From: Anaerolineales bacterium UBA3001 | GTDB taxonomy: Bacteria; Chloroflexota; Anaerolineae; Anaerolineales; UBA11657 | Reading direction: 5' to 3' | Length of the DNA: 40,146 nucleotides | Assembly (NCBI GenBank): GCA_002346435.1 | Contig: DDZT01000069.1 | Span: forward strand, 1-40,146 | In this document: one piece after another, positions 25,217 through 34,412 of the stretch | How the letters are laid out: the number at the start of each line of letters is the position of its first letter | Position numbering within the stretch: position 1 is the first letter of the stretch | Notes under the pieces: model-generated | Databases searched by the model: none | What the model was told of the DNA's origin: nothing | What the model saw: the letters and a program-made list of their open reading frames with translations, nothing else | Position numbers and translations under genes: made by a program

Positions 25217-26443
25217 TTATTGTACAAGCTCACCACTTTCTGCAATTATACGACCATGATTAATCACATATTTCGGTGCACGATGAAATCTTAGAGATTC
25301 GATTGTAGTAGGAACATCCAGCACAACCAATGAAGCTGTAGAACCTACTTCTAGTTTGTGTGTCGCCAAACCCATAGCTTTGGCAGCGCTAGTAGTAATC
25401 ATGTCATACAAGCAATCCATATCCACTTTCGTAGTCATCCACAACAAATGAGATGCTAAAAATGCCACTTCCAACATATTGTTCTGACCATATGGATAAT
25501 ATGCGTCGCTAATATCATCTTGCCCCAGACACACTAACACCTCTTTTTCAAGGAGATCCTTCACACGAACATGCAAAGGACCAGTATGTGGATCGGTTAC
25601 TATGCCAATACTATTATCTTTTAAGAGTTTAACCAAATCACTATGGTAACTATCTGGATAAAGGGCCATAGCTCTAGCATGATGTGCTAAAACACGGCCT
25701 TCCCAACCAACCTTCTTAGTAGTCATAGCTAACATTTCCAATGTGCGTAATTTCGCATCACCAACATCGTCGACCAACATACTAATTGGAGCATCAAATT
25801 GAGTTGCAATAGAAAACATTGCATCTATATGACTCTGGGCATCGGCGTCGCTATGTTCAATCCAGGGAATGCCACCAACCACGTCTGCTCCCATTGACAT
25901 AGCCTCATGAACCAATATGTCAGCACCTGGCTCCTTAACAACTCCATCTTGCGGAAATGCCACCACCTGAATGTCAACAATATTGCGAAATTCCTCTTTC
26001 AACTCAAGTAGAGCAACGACCCCTTCTAATCTGGCCTTGTTGTCAACATCCGCAAATGCGCGAATGTGGGTATTACCGCATGCAGCAGCCCAGCGTAGAG
26101 CAATCCGTACATTTTCCGTAATCCAAGATCGATCATATTGTGTTTTTACCCTTGAAGCCAGCTCGATAGCTGTAGCTGCTGCTGTCATTTGATTCTGATG
26201 GTATTTTTCAAGTGCCAATTCATCTAATCGATCCAATGTAAATACCTTGTCTAAGTGAAGATGAGGATTCACGAAAGATTCAGTCACAAGATTGCTTTCA
26301 GCATCAAGCTCCACTTCGGCAACAGCAGCATCATTTTTTGATATTGATACAATTTTCCCATCCGTTATACCAATATGGTATACACCATCTGATTTACGCC
26401 TTAAACGGGCATTTTTTATAGCTAGATCAAATTTAGTTCTCAT
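25217..26443 (-). CDS. CodA-like amidohydrolase with altered metal site
   Basis: The 408 residues form an amidohydrolase-superfamily barrel closest in pattern to cytosine deaminase (CodA) and N-isopropylammelide hydrolase. Matching motifs are FVNPHLHLDK (H61, H63), VLAHHARAM (H254/H255) and LGQDDISDAYYPYG with the catalytic-type D309. At the position of CodA H214 and E217 (HCDE) the sequence reads L223-V-D-D226, so a metal-ligand His and the proton-shuttling Glu are changed; CodA GHDD reads GQDD. Cytosine deaminase activity is therefore doubtful. A hydrolase of a different cyclic or linear amide is more likely. It starts 12 bases after the DUF2877 gene, with AGGAG, in the same operon. Confidence 0.82.
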   Translation of the reverse strand: MRTKFDLAIKNARLRRKSDGVYHIGITDGKIVSISKNDAAVAEVELDAESNLVTESFVNPHLHLDKVFTLDRLDELALEKYHQNQMTAAATAIELASRVKTQYDRSWITENVRIALRWAAACGNTHIRAFADVDNKARLEGVVALLELKEEFRNIVDIQVVAFPQDGVVKEPGADILVHEAMSMGADVVGGIPWIEHSDADAQSHIDAMFSIATQFDAPISMLVDDVGDAKLRTLEMLAMTTKKVGWEGRVLAHHARAMALYPDSYHSDLVKLLKDNSIGIVTDPHTGPLHVRVKDLLEKEVLVCLGQDDISDAYYPYGQNNMLEVAFLASHLLWMTTKVDMDCLYDMITTSAAKAMGLATHKLEVGSTASLVVLDVPTTIESLRFHRAPKYVINHGRIIAESGELVQ

Positions 26444-26455
26444 AATATAGGACTC

Positions 26456-27340
26456 CTAAGCCAAACTCACATGATCACTCAAACAATCAATTGATAGCAA
26501 GAAGCCTGTCAAAGCATCAGCACCGGACGTATGTCCAAGTGACAAAATATCCATACATGCCCGGGTCACATCTGTAACATTTTCTTTGCATAGAACATCC
26601 ACAAGAACATGCCAATGCTCGGAAGCATATCCATTAGCTGACTCTTGCAACATGGCTCCGGACAACATATTAGTACGAGATGAAGCAGTTTCTGCAATTT
26701 TGCGCGACCACCTTGCAGCATCCTTTTGATCGAATATAGCCCACAACGCATACATAACCCCCATTAGAAAATCGTCGCCAGACGGTGTCAAGCCAACACC
26801 TAATCCTGCCATATTAGCAGCACCCAAATATATCTTTTGCATATCACCACTGACAATTCCGCTATACAATTGTTGGGCAGAGTCAGTTACCCTAGCAGAT
26901 ACATACCCCATATTGTCCCTAGTTGAATGTAATATTGAACTCAAGCTTATGCCCGAAGCGTTGTTCTGTACAGTCAAATACAAATCACCAATATTTTTTT
27001 GAAACTGATGTGGGCAATCCTTAGGGTAATCCCAATCTACGCGAGCAGACCAGAGTGTAGCTTCACTAAAATCGATTGTCGTCGTATTGACAGTCAAACT
27101 ATTTTTGCCAACAACAACAGGAGCACCTACAGATAACATTTTATCTAAACTAAACGGCAATTCCTCAAGCACAACCGCAAACGGACCATTCCCGATAGTA
27201 TTATCGACAATAGAAATAAATCTGCCTTGTTCGTCTATCAAATTGCACGCTCGCTCAAAAGTTGAAAATACGTGAGCACTGTTATCACTTGATAACCATT
27301 CTGCCGCTCCTGCAGAATACGACTGTGATAACAATTGCAT
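26456..27340 (-). CDS. allH: DUF2877 protein, AllH (YlbF)-like carbamoyltransferase component
   Basis: The C-terminal half carries GLGVGLTPSGDDFLMG, the hallmark of DUF2877. In E. coli the family member YlbF (AllH) has been reported to act with FdrA (AllF) and YlbE (AllG) as the oxamate carbamoyltransferase, which phosphorolyses oxalurate to oxamate and carbamoyl phosphate. The frame opens at a TTG at 27361, but the ATG at 27340, one base after the CoxL-like stop (TAG-G-ATG), is the better start and gives 294 residues. It lies between the CoxL-like and CodA-like genes, separated from its two presumed partners by two genes. The family is secure. The exact substrate is inferred. Confidence 0.85.
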   Translation of the reverse strand: MQLLSQSYSAGAAEWLSSDNSAHVFSTFERACNLIDEQGRFISIVDNTIGNGPFAVVLEELPFSLDKMLSVGAPVVVGKNSLTVNTTTIDFSEATLWSARVDWDYPKDCPHQFQKNIGDLYLTVQNNASGISLSSILHSTRDNMGYVSARVTDSAQQLYSGIVSGDMQKIYLGAANMAGLGVGLTPSGDDFLMGVMYALWAIFDQKDAARWSRKIAETASSRTNMLSGAMLQESANGYASEHWHVLVDVLCKENVTDVTRACMDILSLGHTSGADALTGFLLSIDCLSDHVSLA

Positions 27341-27341
27341 C

Positions 27342-29681
27342 CTATTTAGCAGCTTCAACAATTTCCCAAAGCATACTAGGACTCAGTGGAATTTCTGTAA
27401 TCTCAACATCTGAATCAAACAACGCATCTTCAATCGCTTGCGCAAAAAGTGCACCGACTGGAATTGCTCCAGCCTCTCCTGCACCCTTGATTCCCATTGG
27501 ATTCAGCGGAGATGGAGTAGTAACATGATCTGACTCAATATTTGGAACATCTAAGGCAGTTGGCAGAAGATAGTCCATAAACGAAGCATTAAGCAATTGA
27601 CCACTTTCATCGAACATTAATTTCTCGTAAAATGCATTACCGATACCTTGAGCTACCCCACCCTGAATCTGGCCTTCCAAAATCATAGGATTAATCACTT
27701 CTCCACAGTCATGAACTACCACATATTTCTTTATATCAACCAACATTGTTTCAGGATCGACTTCAACAATCATGGCATGGATACCATTAGCAGTAGCGCC
27801 TCGTTCTGGACCAAAGTAATTGGTTGCCTCTAAACCTGGTTCAGTGCCCGGCTCGACAGCACCACGCATGGGGTTGGCTCTTCTTGCTAGCTCTCCTAGA
27901 CTTATACTCCTCTCGTGATCTGATTGTACCCTCGCTACTCCACCTACTAATTCCACTACCTCTTCCTCTGCCTCCAAAGCATCGACTGCCATCTTTAGTG
28001 CTTTAGCCCGAACATCACGCGCGGCTTCATTAAACGCATTTCCCGCAACCACAGCACCACGACTCGCAAATGTCCCAGCGCCCCAATAAAACTGATCAGT
28101 ATCACCAGTGACTATATCTACATCTGACACATCCACACCTAGTTGGTCAGCAACTATTTGTGCAAAACTTGTCAAATGGCCTTGGCCTTGAGTACCGACA
28201 CCTGTCACCGCGGTCACTTTACCACTAGCTTGGACTTGCACTCGTGCTCCTTCATATGGCCCAATACCTGTGCCTTCCACATAAGCAACTATGCCTAAAC
28301 CCACATAACGTCCTTCAGATTGCAAAGCCGGCTGGGCTTCTTTGACAAATGTTTCATAATCTATCATGTCCAGCGCTTTCTTCATAGATGGATCATAGTT
28401 CCCGCTATCATAAATCAAGGGGGCAAAATCCTGATAGATAATCTCATTGTTATATGGGAACTGGTCAGGCTCAATAAAATTTCTGCGACGTATTTCTGCT
28501 CTGTCAATTCCCATTTTACGCGCAGCCATATCTAACAATCTCTCCATCACAAATACTCCATGCTGTCTGCCAGCACCTCGATATGGTGTGACAATTGGTA
28601 AATTAGTGAAAACAGCATCGAATTCGCTATAATAGTTTGGGACATGATACGGACCTAATAAAGTACACTGACTGTTTATTGGCACAGTTAATCCATACGG
28701 CGCGTATGCACCTGCATCATGTAAAAATTTATCCCATACTCCAAGAATAAGTCCGCTTGAATCCATAGCTATTTCAGCTGTATGTATCTGACTTCGCTCC
28801 TGAGTAGTAGCAAAAAAGTTTTCCGATCGATCTTCTATCCATTTGATTGGACGCCCCATTTTCATGGCAGCCCATGGTATTAACACTTCTTCCTGATAAA
28901 ACATCATGATTTTGGGTCCAAACCCACCTCCTATAAAAGGAGCGATGACGCGTACCTGATTCTCTGAAAGCTGGAGCATTTCTGCTAGACCATTACGAAT
29001 AGGTATGGGAGCCTGAGTTGTATCCCAGACCGTAAGACGCTGAGCTCGCCTATCCCAACTTGCAACAATACCACGATTTTCCATAGCTGCCGCTGCGCCA
29101 TGATCATAGACAAACTCACGCTTTAAAACACATGCTGCTTTCTTTTTGGCATCAAAATAATCGCCTTTTGTCTGCACCACATGTGCGCACAGATTAGTAT
29201 TTAAGTCATCATGTACAAGCGCACAATCTGCTTCCAAAGCTGTGGTCAGATCTGCCACCACAGAAAGTGGATCATAATCGACATATATATCCTGTAAAGC
29301 ATCCTCAGCTATGTAACGACTTTCAGCTAACACCATTACCAGTGGTTCGCCCACAAACCTTACTTTTTCTTTTGCCAAGGGAACTTGTGTCCGCTGATTA
29401 AACACAATATCATCTATAGGAGGCGGTGGTACTAACAAAGGTCCAGGCTTCCAGTAATCACCTAAATCTGCTGCAGTATACACTGCAACAACTCCTTCAC
29501 GCTCTAATGCCTTTGAAACATCGATACTCACAATTCGCGCGTGAGCATAAGTGCTTCGCACAAACGCTGCATGTAACATTTCCGGCAGCTGAACATCGTC
29601 TACAAATAACGCCTGACCAGTTAATAGTTGAGGATCTTCATTGCGTACAATAGGTTGTCCGAAAAACCGAGTAGAACCCAT
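27342..29681 (-). CDS. Molybdenum hydroxylase large subunit (CoxL/XdhA-like, form II)
   Basis: The molybdopterin-binding catalytic subunit of a xanthine-dehydrogenase-family enzyme, which hydroxylates an aldehyde or N-heterocycle with water as oxygen source. The 779 residues include GGGFGPK (251-257), the active-site loop PYRGAGR (366-372), GVGTQGQGHLTSFAQI (about 494-509) and KGAGEAGAIP with the catalytic E736. True CO dehydrogenases have AYRCSFR with a copper-binding Cys; here it is PYRGAGR, so CO oxidation is not expected. Its FAD and 2Fe-2S partners are encoded 6-8 kb upstream in the same operon. It follows the twin cyclase by 15 bases. The substrate is probably a heterocycle from purine or pyrimidine metabolism, by context. 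Confidence 0.93.
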   Translation of the reverse strand: MGSTRFFGQPIVRNEDPQLLTGQALFVDDVQLPEMLHAAFVRSTYAHARIVSIDVSKALEREGVVAVYTAADLGDYWKPGPLLVPPPPIDDIVFNQRTQVPLAKEKVRFVGEPLVMVLAESRYIAEDALQDIYVDYDPLSVVADLTTALEADCALVHDDLNTNLCAHVVQTKGDYFDAKKKAACVLKREFVYDHGAAAAMENRGIVASWDRRAQRLTVWDTTQAPIPIRNGLAEMLQLSENQVRVIAPFIGGGFGPKIMMFYQEEVLIPWAAMKMGRPIKWIEDRSENFFATTQERSQIHTAEIAMDSSGLILGVWDKFLHDAGAYAPYGLTVPINSQCTLLGPYHVPNYYSEFDAVFTNLPIVTPYRGAGRQHGVFVMERLLDMAARKMGIDRAEIRRRNFIEPDQFPYNNEIIYQDFAPLIYDSGNYDPSMKKALDMIDYETFVKEAQPALQSEGRYVGLGIVAYVEGTGIGPYEGARVQVQASGKVTAVTGVGTQGQGHLTSFAQIVADQLGVDVSDVDIVTGDTDQFYWGAGTFASRGAVVAGNAFNEAARDVRAKALKMAVDALEAEEEVVELVGGVARVQSDHERSISLGELARRANPMRGAVEPGTEPGLEATNYFGPERGATANGIHAMIVEVDPETMLVDIKKYVVVHDCGEVINPMILEGQIQGGVAQGIGNAFYEKLMFDESGQLLNASFMDYLLPTALDVPNIESDHVTTPSPLNPMGIKGAGEAGAIPVGALFAQAIEDALFDSDVEITEIPLSPSMLWEIVEAAK

Positions 29682-29696
29682 TAGATTTACCTCTTG

Positions 29697-31364
29697 TCAC
29701 TCCCTAAAAGCCACAAATCGACCCCAGCATGAAGCCAACTCCATTCCTTTTTGTACAAAACACCCGATAAAGTATCGACCACTTTCCATATTTGCTAATG
29801 CACCACCCAAATTTTCAGCATGGACAATACCTTTAGGAAACAAGTTGAGATGCATATCTTGATAGTATTGATCTAAAGGATACATTTCATCCCAATCTTT
29901 CCCAAATCGTTCGTTGAGTTTCTTTTCTGCCTCATCAAATGTTTTGGGGTGAAACACTCTTTGAATGGTATTCATAGGATGTTCCATTGCCACACAATCT
30001 ATCCCTATCCATTTGATCTTCTTTTCGATACACCAATTAGCAAAATCTGGGGATGGTCCAGGATGTTTGATCATATAACGAAACTCATTAGAATCTGGGC
30101 TATTCCAACCATACTTGCAATACCCTGTCTTTATAATAAGGATGTCATTCTCATGCACATCTACAGCTTCCTCTATCATCTCAGGAGTATATACACTGGA
30201 GTCACTAACCTTATCTGAAATATCAGCTACTGCTCCTGCACCAACCCAATAGTCCAAAGGGGTTTCACCTATACTTCTACCACTGATGCTAAAATGTTTT
30301 TCACCGTCCATATGAGTAGCTAAATGAAAGCTGGCCCGACAATTCGCATTGTTTCGACCCATACCAAAGTTGTGACCTCCAACACGCTTTGTGTAATCAA
30401 TACTTAAGGGTATGTAATTCGCCCATTGAGGAGTCTGTACACTAAATGGTAAGGTCATATCCAACATCTCAGCAGTTTCCATAGCAGCAAAGAAGTTGGA
30501 TGATTCCATTCCATCAGGCGGCAATATAGCTACTGCACGTGACCACGCTGATTCAACCTCCATAAACGGCAATGGCTGTACCATTACCCAAGCACGCTGA
30601 TTGCCAATTTCATTGATTTGACCGCCAAGAGACTCAGCCAATAACATGCCTGATTTTGGCATAGTGACATGTGTTAGCTCATAGTACCAATCCTGAGGGA
30701 ATAATTCATCCCAATCTTTACCGTATACTTCTTGTACTTTAGCTTGTGCTTTTTCAAATTCCCGTTCATGCATATAACGCAAATTGGTGTTCATAGGATG
30801 TTCTGCACATCCACAATCCACACCTATTAATTTTATATTCATGTCCATTGCCCAATCAAAAAATTCTGGCGAAGGCCCAGGATGCCGAAGATAAAACCCG
30901 AATTCCTTATTTTCTATGCCACCTTGGGCAGATTCGTTTAACACATCGGGCTGATCATATCCATACTTGTGATATCCCGTATTAATTATCAAGATATCGC
31001 CCGATTTAACTTCCGCTCGGCTCGTTATCATTTCTGGTGTATATAAGCTGTAGTCGGAAACATCATCAGAAATATCTACAATCACGCCTTCACTACATAA
31101 ATCACTCAGTGGAATATCAGCAATGGCTCGTTCTCCAGAATGGAAAGCACGAGGTCCTACAAGGTGCGTACCAGTGTTATTGCTCCATTCAATCAATTGA
31201 CCATTTGCACCTTGACCACCAATAAAAGAGCCTGTAAGCCTCTTAAAAAACTGTATCTGCAAAGGCATCTCTCCCGGCCACGGTGGTGTAAAAATACTCA
31301 TCGCTTGAGTCAAGTCAAACCATCTTGCATCAGTCATTAAGCGGATAAATTTGTCACTTTGCAT
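29697..31364 (-). CDS. Twin-domain cyclase-family hydrolase
   Basis: Two kynurenine-formamidase/isatin-hydrolase-like (cyclase family) domains are fused in 555 residues, about 12-285 and 300-550, at an offset near 284. Both share HPGPSP, KYG and EHPMNT segments. The metal site HxxTHxDxxxH is intact in domain 2 (H347, H351, D353, H357). In domain 1 the same positions read N63, H67, V69 and A73, so that half probably cannot bind the metal. Family members hydrolyse cyclic or N-acyl amides. Here it may open a hydroxylated ring made by the molybdenum hydroxylase. AAAGGAG precedes the ATG. It lies between the DUF1116 and CoxL-like genes. Confidence 0.85.
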   Translation of the reverse strand: MQSDKFIRLMTDARWFDLTQAMSIFTPPWPGEMPLQIQFFKRLTGSFIGGQGANGQLIEWSNNTGTHLVGPRAFHSGERAIADIPLSDLCSEGVIVDISDDVSDYSLYTPEMITSRAEVKSGDILIINTGYHKYGYDQPDVLNESAQGGIENKEFGFYLRHPGPSPEFFDWAMDMNIKLIGVDCGCAEHPMNTNLRYMHEREFEKAQAKVQEVYGKDWDELFPQDWYYELTHVTMPKSGMLLAESLGGQINEIGNQRAWVMVQPLPFMEVESAWSRAVAILPPDGMESSNFFAAMETAEMLDMTLPFSVQTPQWANYIPLSIDYTKRVGGHNFGMGRNNANCRASFHLATHMDGEKHFSISGRSIGETPLDYWVGAGAVADISDKVSDSSVYTPEMIEEAVDVHENDILIIKTGYCKYGWNSPDSNEFRYMIKHPGPSPDFANWCIEKKIKWIGIDCVAMEHPMNTIQRVFHPKTFDEAEKKLNERFGKDWDEMYPLDQYYQDMHLNLFPKGIVHAENLGGALANMESGRYFIGCFVQKGMELASCWGRFVAFRE

Positions 31365-31407
31365 CTAACTCTCCTTTGTTAAACACCATTCACTCAAGTT
31401 GCACCTT

Positions 31408-32664
31408 TCACACTAAACCATAATGCTCTGCATAAGATACCAAAGCATCTTCAAATACATTCATTGGAGGTCGTACTAATCCAGCTCCTACCTGACCAAC
31501 TCCGGCATCCCTATGAGCAATACCAGTGTTTATACGAGGAGTGATACCCAGCTCTACCACTTTGCGGATGTCGACCCCTACTGGAGTTCCACGGAAATTT
31601 AGTGCTGGGATAGTAAAATGACTGTGCTCAGATACAGTAATCTCATACATTTCCATAGTAGCATTTATAGCGTCTTGTGGTGTGCCACTCACAAACGCAA
31701 CGATTGCTGGCGCAGAAGCCATGGCAAAACCACCGATTCCAACCGTCTCGGTAATAGTACTGTCACCTATATCACCACTAGCATCCTCAGCAGTGAAACC
31801 CGGAAAATACAGACCATCTGGCTGTCCAACTGGACCTGTAAACCACTTATCTCCTAAGCCACTTATACGAATCCCTAGTTCAGTACCATTACGAGCCATG
31901 ATTGTCATTAATGTACTACCGTCGACACCATGAGCAGCATCAGCCATAGATTTGCACGCAGCCATTACAGGATTTAACACACTCAGCGCATTGTCTGCCA
32001 GAAATTGTAATGCTTCAGAAGCAATATCACTATCAATAGCAAGTTTGGTGACCATAGGAGCAAGTTTTGCAGTATAAAGAATTGATCCCGCTTTATTTCG
32101 ATTATGACCTTCATCACCCATATGTAATGATTCTGATAGCAACTGTCGAACATCTATTCCATTTTCGCTCTTCACAAGAGCTTCCGACAAGACCGGAGCC
32201 AAAACATCATTCATCCAACGCAATTTTGTGATCACATCATCGCTAAATGCTCCATACCTAAGTACCTTTCCATATCCTTCGTTTAGATTACTATAGGCAA
32301 CATTGCCATGAGTAGTATTAGTCACCTCATAGACTTTCATAGATGCAGTCGTAACTCCAGCCATTGGACCAACACTACTATGCTCGTGACACGGAGCAAA
32401 CTTGACTTCACCTGCTTCTACCATACTTACTGCGTCAGTTTCATTATCAACCAGGCCTTCAAATATTAATCCGCCTATCACAGCCCCTTGCATTGGACCA
32501 GACATTTGTTCCCACTCAACGGGAGGACCTGCATGCAGCAGCAAATTGTCCTCCATATTTGGAATAACATCCCTAGCAGTAGCAATTCCTGTAAGAATAG
32601 GACGCGCGGACATCATGCGTTCCACAGCTATATCATTTGCTTGATCAATTTTGCTTTTTGCCAA
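31408..32664 (-). CDS. allG: DUF1116 protein, AllG (YlbE)-like carbamoyltransferase component
   Basis: The 418 residues contain the DUF1116 signatures LLLHAGPPVEWEQMSGPMQG (41-60), FAPCHEHSSVGPMAGV (89-104) and AYSNLNEGYGKVLRYGA. E. coli YlbE (AllG) is reported as one of three subunits of oxamate carbamoyltransferase. The start codon is TTG, chosen because AGGAGG stands 6 bases upstream and overlaps the FdrA stop (gap 12 bases). The conserved PCHEH could be catalytic or metal-binding; this is inference. It is directly downstream of FdrA, the standard arrangement. Confidence 0.9.
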   Translation of the reverse strand: MAKSKIDQANDIAVERMMSARPILTGIATARDVIPNMEDNLLLHAGPPVEWEQMSGPMQGAVIGGLIFEGLVDNETDAVSMVEAGEVKFAPCHEHSSVGPMAGVTTASMKVYEVTNTTHGNVAYSNLNEGYGKVLRYGAFSDDVITKLRWMNDVLAPVLSEALVKSENGIDVRQLLSESLHMGDEGHNRNKAGSILYTAKLAPMVTKLAIDSDIASEALQFLADNALSVLNPVMAACKSMADAAHGVDGSTLMTIMARNGTELGIRISGLGDKWFTGPVGQPDGLYFPGFTAEDASGDIGDSTITETVGIGGFAMASAPAIVAFVSGTPQDAINATMEMYEITVSEHSHFTIPALNFRGTPVGVDIRKVVELGITPRINTGIAHRDAGVGQVGAGLVRPPMNVFEDALVSYAEHYGLV

Positions 32665-32676
32665 AATTACCTCCTA

Positions 32677-34395
32677 TTAGCTTTTCATCTTTGCCAACAA
32701 ATCCATTAGATTGTCTTTCCCTTGAGCAGGTGGCTGCCAATCTACATGGATTGCCTCAGCGCCTTGTCTGATTAAACTTTCGTAGAAAGATTCTAATCCT
32801 ACATTTATGGCCGCCAAAGATTGTCCAGAACTATCCAATACAACAGGTCTTAAGCTCGCTTTTGAGGTTGTATTCAATCCGGAAATTATGTTACCAACAT
32901 AAATTGCCGCCTCATCAGCGTTAGTTTCTATGTGCGCACCTGCTTTCCTCAATATATTTGTTTGAGCAACTACGTCTTGAGGGTCATTTGCAGTTCCAAT
33001 CACCAATACAACCACTTCCAAGTAACGTCCCGAGCGACGTGCTAATGATTTAGCCTCAGATATAATCGGCGCTAATTCGGCAGCAGGATTTGAGTGCGAC
33101 CCATAACCAAGTACTACATCTAACAATATCACTGCGGTCTCTGGATCAGCAGCTTCTTGTTGAAAGCGCCTCAAACGCAAATCTGAATCTATCATTGGAT
33201 GTAACCGACCAATGGTAAATTCGTCCTCTCCCATATCTATAATTGTATGTTTATGACTAGATGCATGATCATCCAGTTTGTATGACTCATCGATAGGAAT
33301 ATTAGAATAAATACCTGTAGTAAATGCACGCAGGACCAACAAAGTCTCATAAGCCAGAGTACCGCCTGAAAATAAACCGCGTATATAGCGCTGTGAAGAT
33401 GCAAATTTCTTTTGAGAATCAGACTTAATGTTAGTAGAAAAGTCCAACTTGTCACACAACTCAATCGCTAACTCAGCTGCTTCACGTAAAGTAGATGCAA
33501 AAAACACATTATCTATTTGATAAGCTGGAGGAGCATAACCTAGAAAATTAACAACCACCGGTTTTTCTAGTGCATGCAGTACTTGCATCAACTCCATTGC
33601 AGAACGCGATGATATTGGTTTAGACGTTAATATTATGACCTTAGTATTTGTGTCTCTGTTAAGTACATCTAGCGCCTGTCTAGAAGTAATACCTCCAACC
33701 TGCTGATTCAAATCACGTCCACCAGTACCAATAGCATGGGTTATACCAGAACCTAAGTTGTCAATAGTCACAGTTAAAGCCTGTAGTCCTGTACCTGATG
33801 CAGCAACAATACCTACCGAACCTGATTGGCTTTGATTTGCAAAACCTAAACCCACTCCATCAATCACAGCAGTCCCACAATCTGGACCCATAACCAACAA
33901 TCCTTTGTCTGCTGCCAATGTCTTTAACGACACTTCATCTTCGACAGAAACGTTGTCACTATAAAGAAAAACGTTTTTGTCAAAACCAAGAGCTTCACGT
34001 GCAACCCCTGCAGCATAACGTCCAGGAACAGAAACTATAACCCATTGACTGTTTGGTAATGTTCGCACAGCCATATCGAGACTACGAGGTCGAAACTCCT
34101 GATCATCTGTTATCGTCTTACGTTTATTTAATAATACATCTACATGTTTAAGTGCAGCTGATGCTTGGGATACACTGTCAGCCTTAACTGCAATAATGAG
34201 GTCCTCTGCCACAGCGATTCTACAGGAATTCGGGAGTAGTCCACTCTGCTCTAACACGTCCTTATTAGCCTGCGTACCCATCATTACTCCAGCATCAAGA
34301 ACACCATCTAATTCAAGCATGCCTTTTTGCAGCTGCATTAACACCACTGAATCGAAGTATGCACCCGACCGTATTTCACCAGTCACTTTTGTCAT
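32677..34395 (-). CDS. fdrA: FdrA (AllF)-like carbamoyltransferase component
   Basis: FdrA-family proteins have a succinyl-CoA-synthetase-alpha-like fold. In E. coli FdrA (AllF) is reported as a subunit of the oxamate carbamoyltransferase. The 572 residues show VMGPDCGTAVIDGVGLGFAN (168-187), the GASGTGLQ-like AASGTGLQAL (198-207) and GTGGRDLNQQVGG (223-235). A second ligase-like half (about 300-560) carries LLDVVLGYGSH. The length matches the family. No clear ribosome binding site precedes ATG 34395, and 17 bases separate it from the amidase stop. A phosphohistidine-like mechanism, as in succinyl-CoA synthetase, is not evident. The annotation acyl-CoA synthetase sometimes used for this family is probably misleading. 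Confidence 0.92.
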   Translation of the reverse strand: MTKVTGEIRSGAYFDSVVLMQLQKGMLELDGVLDAGVMMGTQANKDVLEQSGLLPNSCRIAVAEDLIIAVKADSVSQASAALKHVDVLLNKRKTITDDQEFRPRSLDMAVRTLPNSQWVIVSVPGRYAAGVAREALGFDKNVFLYSDNVSVEDEVSLKTLAADKGLLVMGPDCGTAVIDGVGLGFANQSQSGSVGIVAASGTGLQALTVTIDNLGSGITHAIGTGGRDLNQQVGGITSRQALDVLNRDTNTKVIILTSKPISSRSAMELMQVLHALEKPVVVNFLGYAPPAYQIDNVFFASTLREAAELAIELCDKLDFSTNIKSDSQKKFASSQRYIRGLFSGGTLAYETLLVLRAFTTGIYSNIPIDESYKLDDHASSHKHTIIDMGEDEFTIGRLHPMIDSDLRLRRFQQEAADPETAVILLDVVLGYGSHSNPAAELAPIISEAKSLARRSGRYLEVVVLVIGTANDPQDVVAQTNILRKAGAHIETNADEAAIYVGNIISGLNTTSKASLRPVVLDSSGQSLAAINVGLESFYESLIRQGAEAIHVDWQPPAQGKDNLMDLLAKMKS

Positions 34396-34412
34396 ATATA
34401 ACCAATAAAGTC

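Noticed and set aside
27342..29681. Aerobic CO dehydrogenase (CoxL) for CO oxidation
   Set aside because: The active-site loop is PYRGAGR, not the AYRCSFR motif with the copper-binding Cys, so it is a form-II or general molybdenum hydroxylase.
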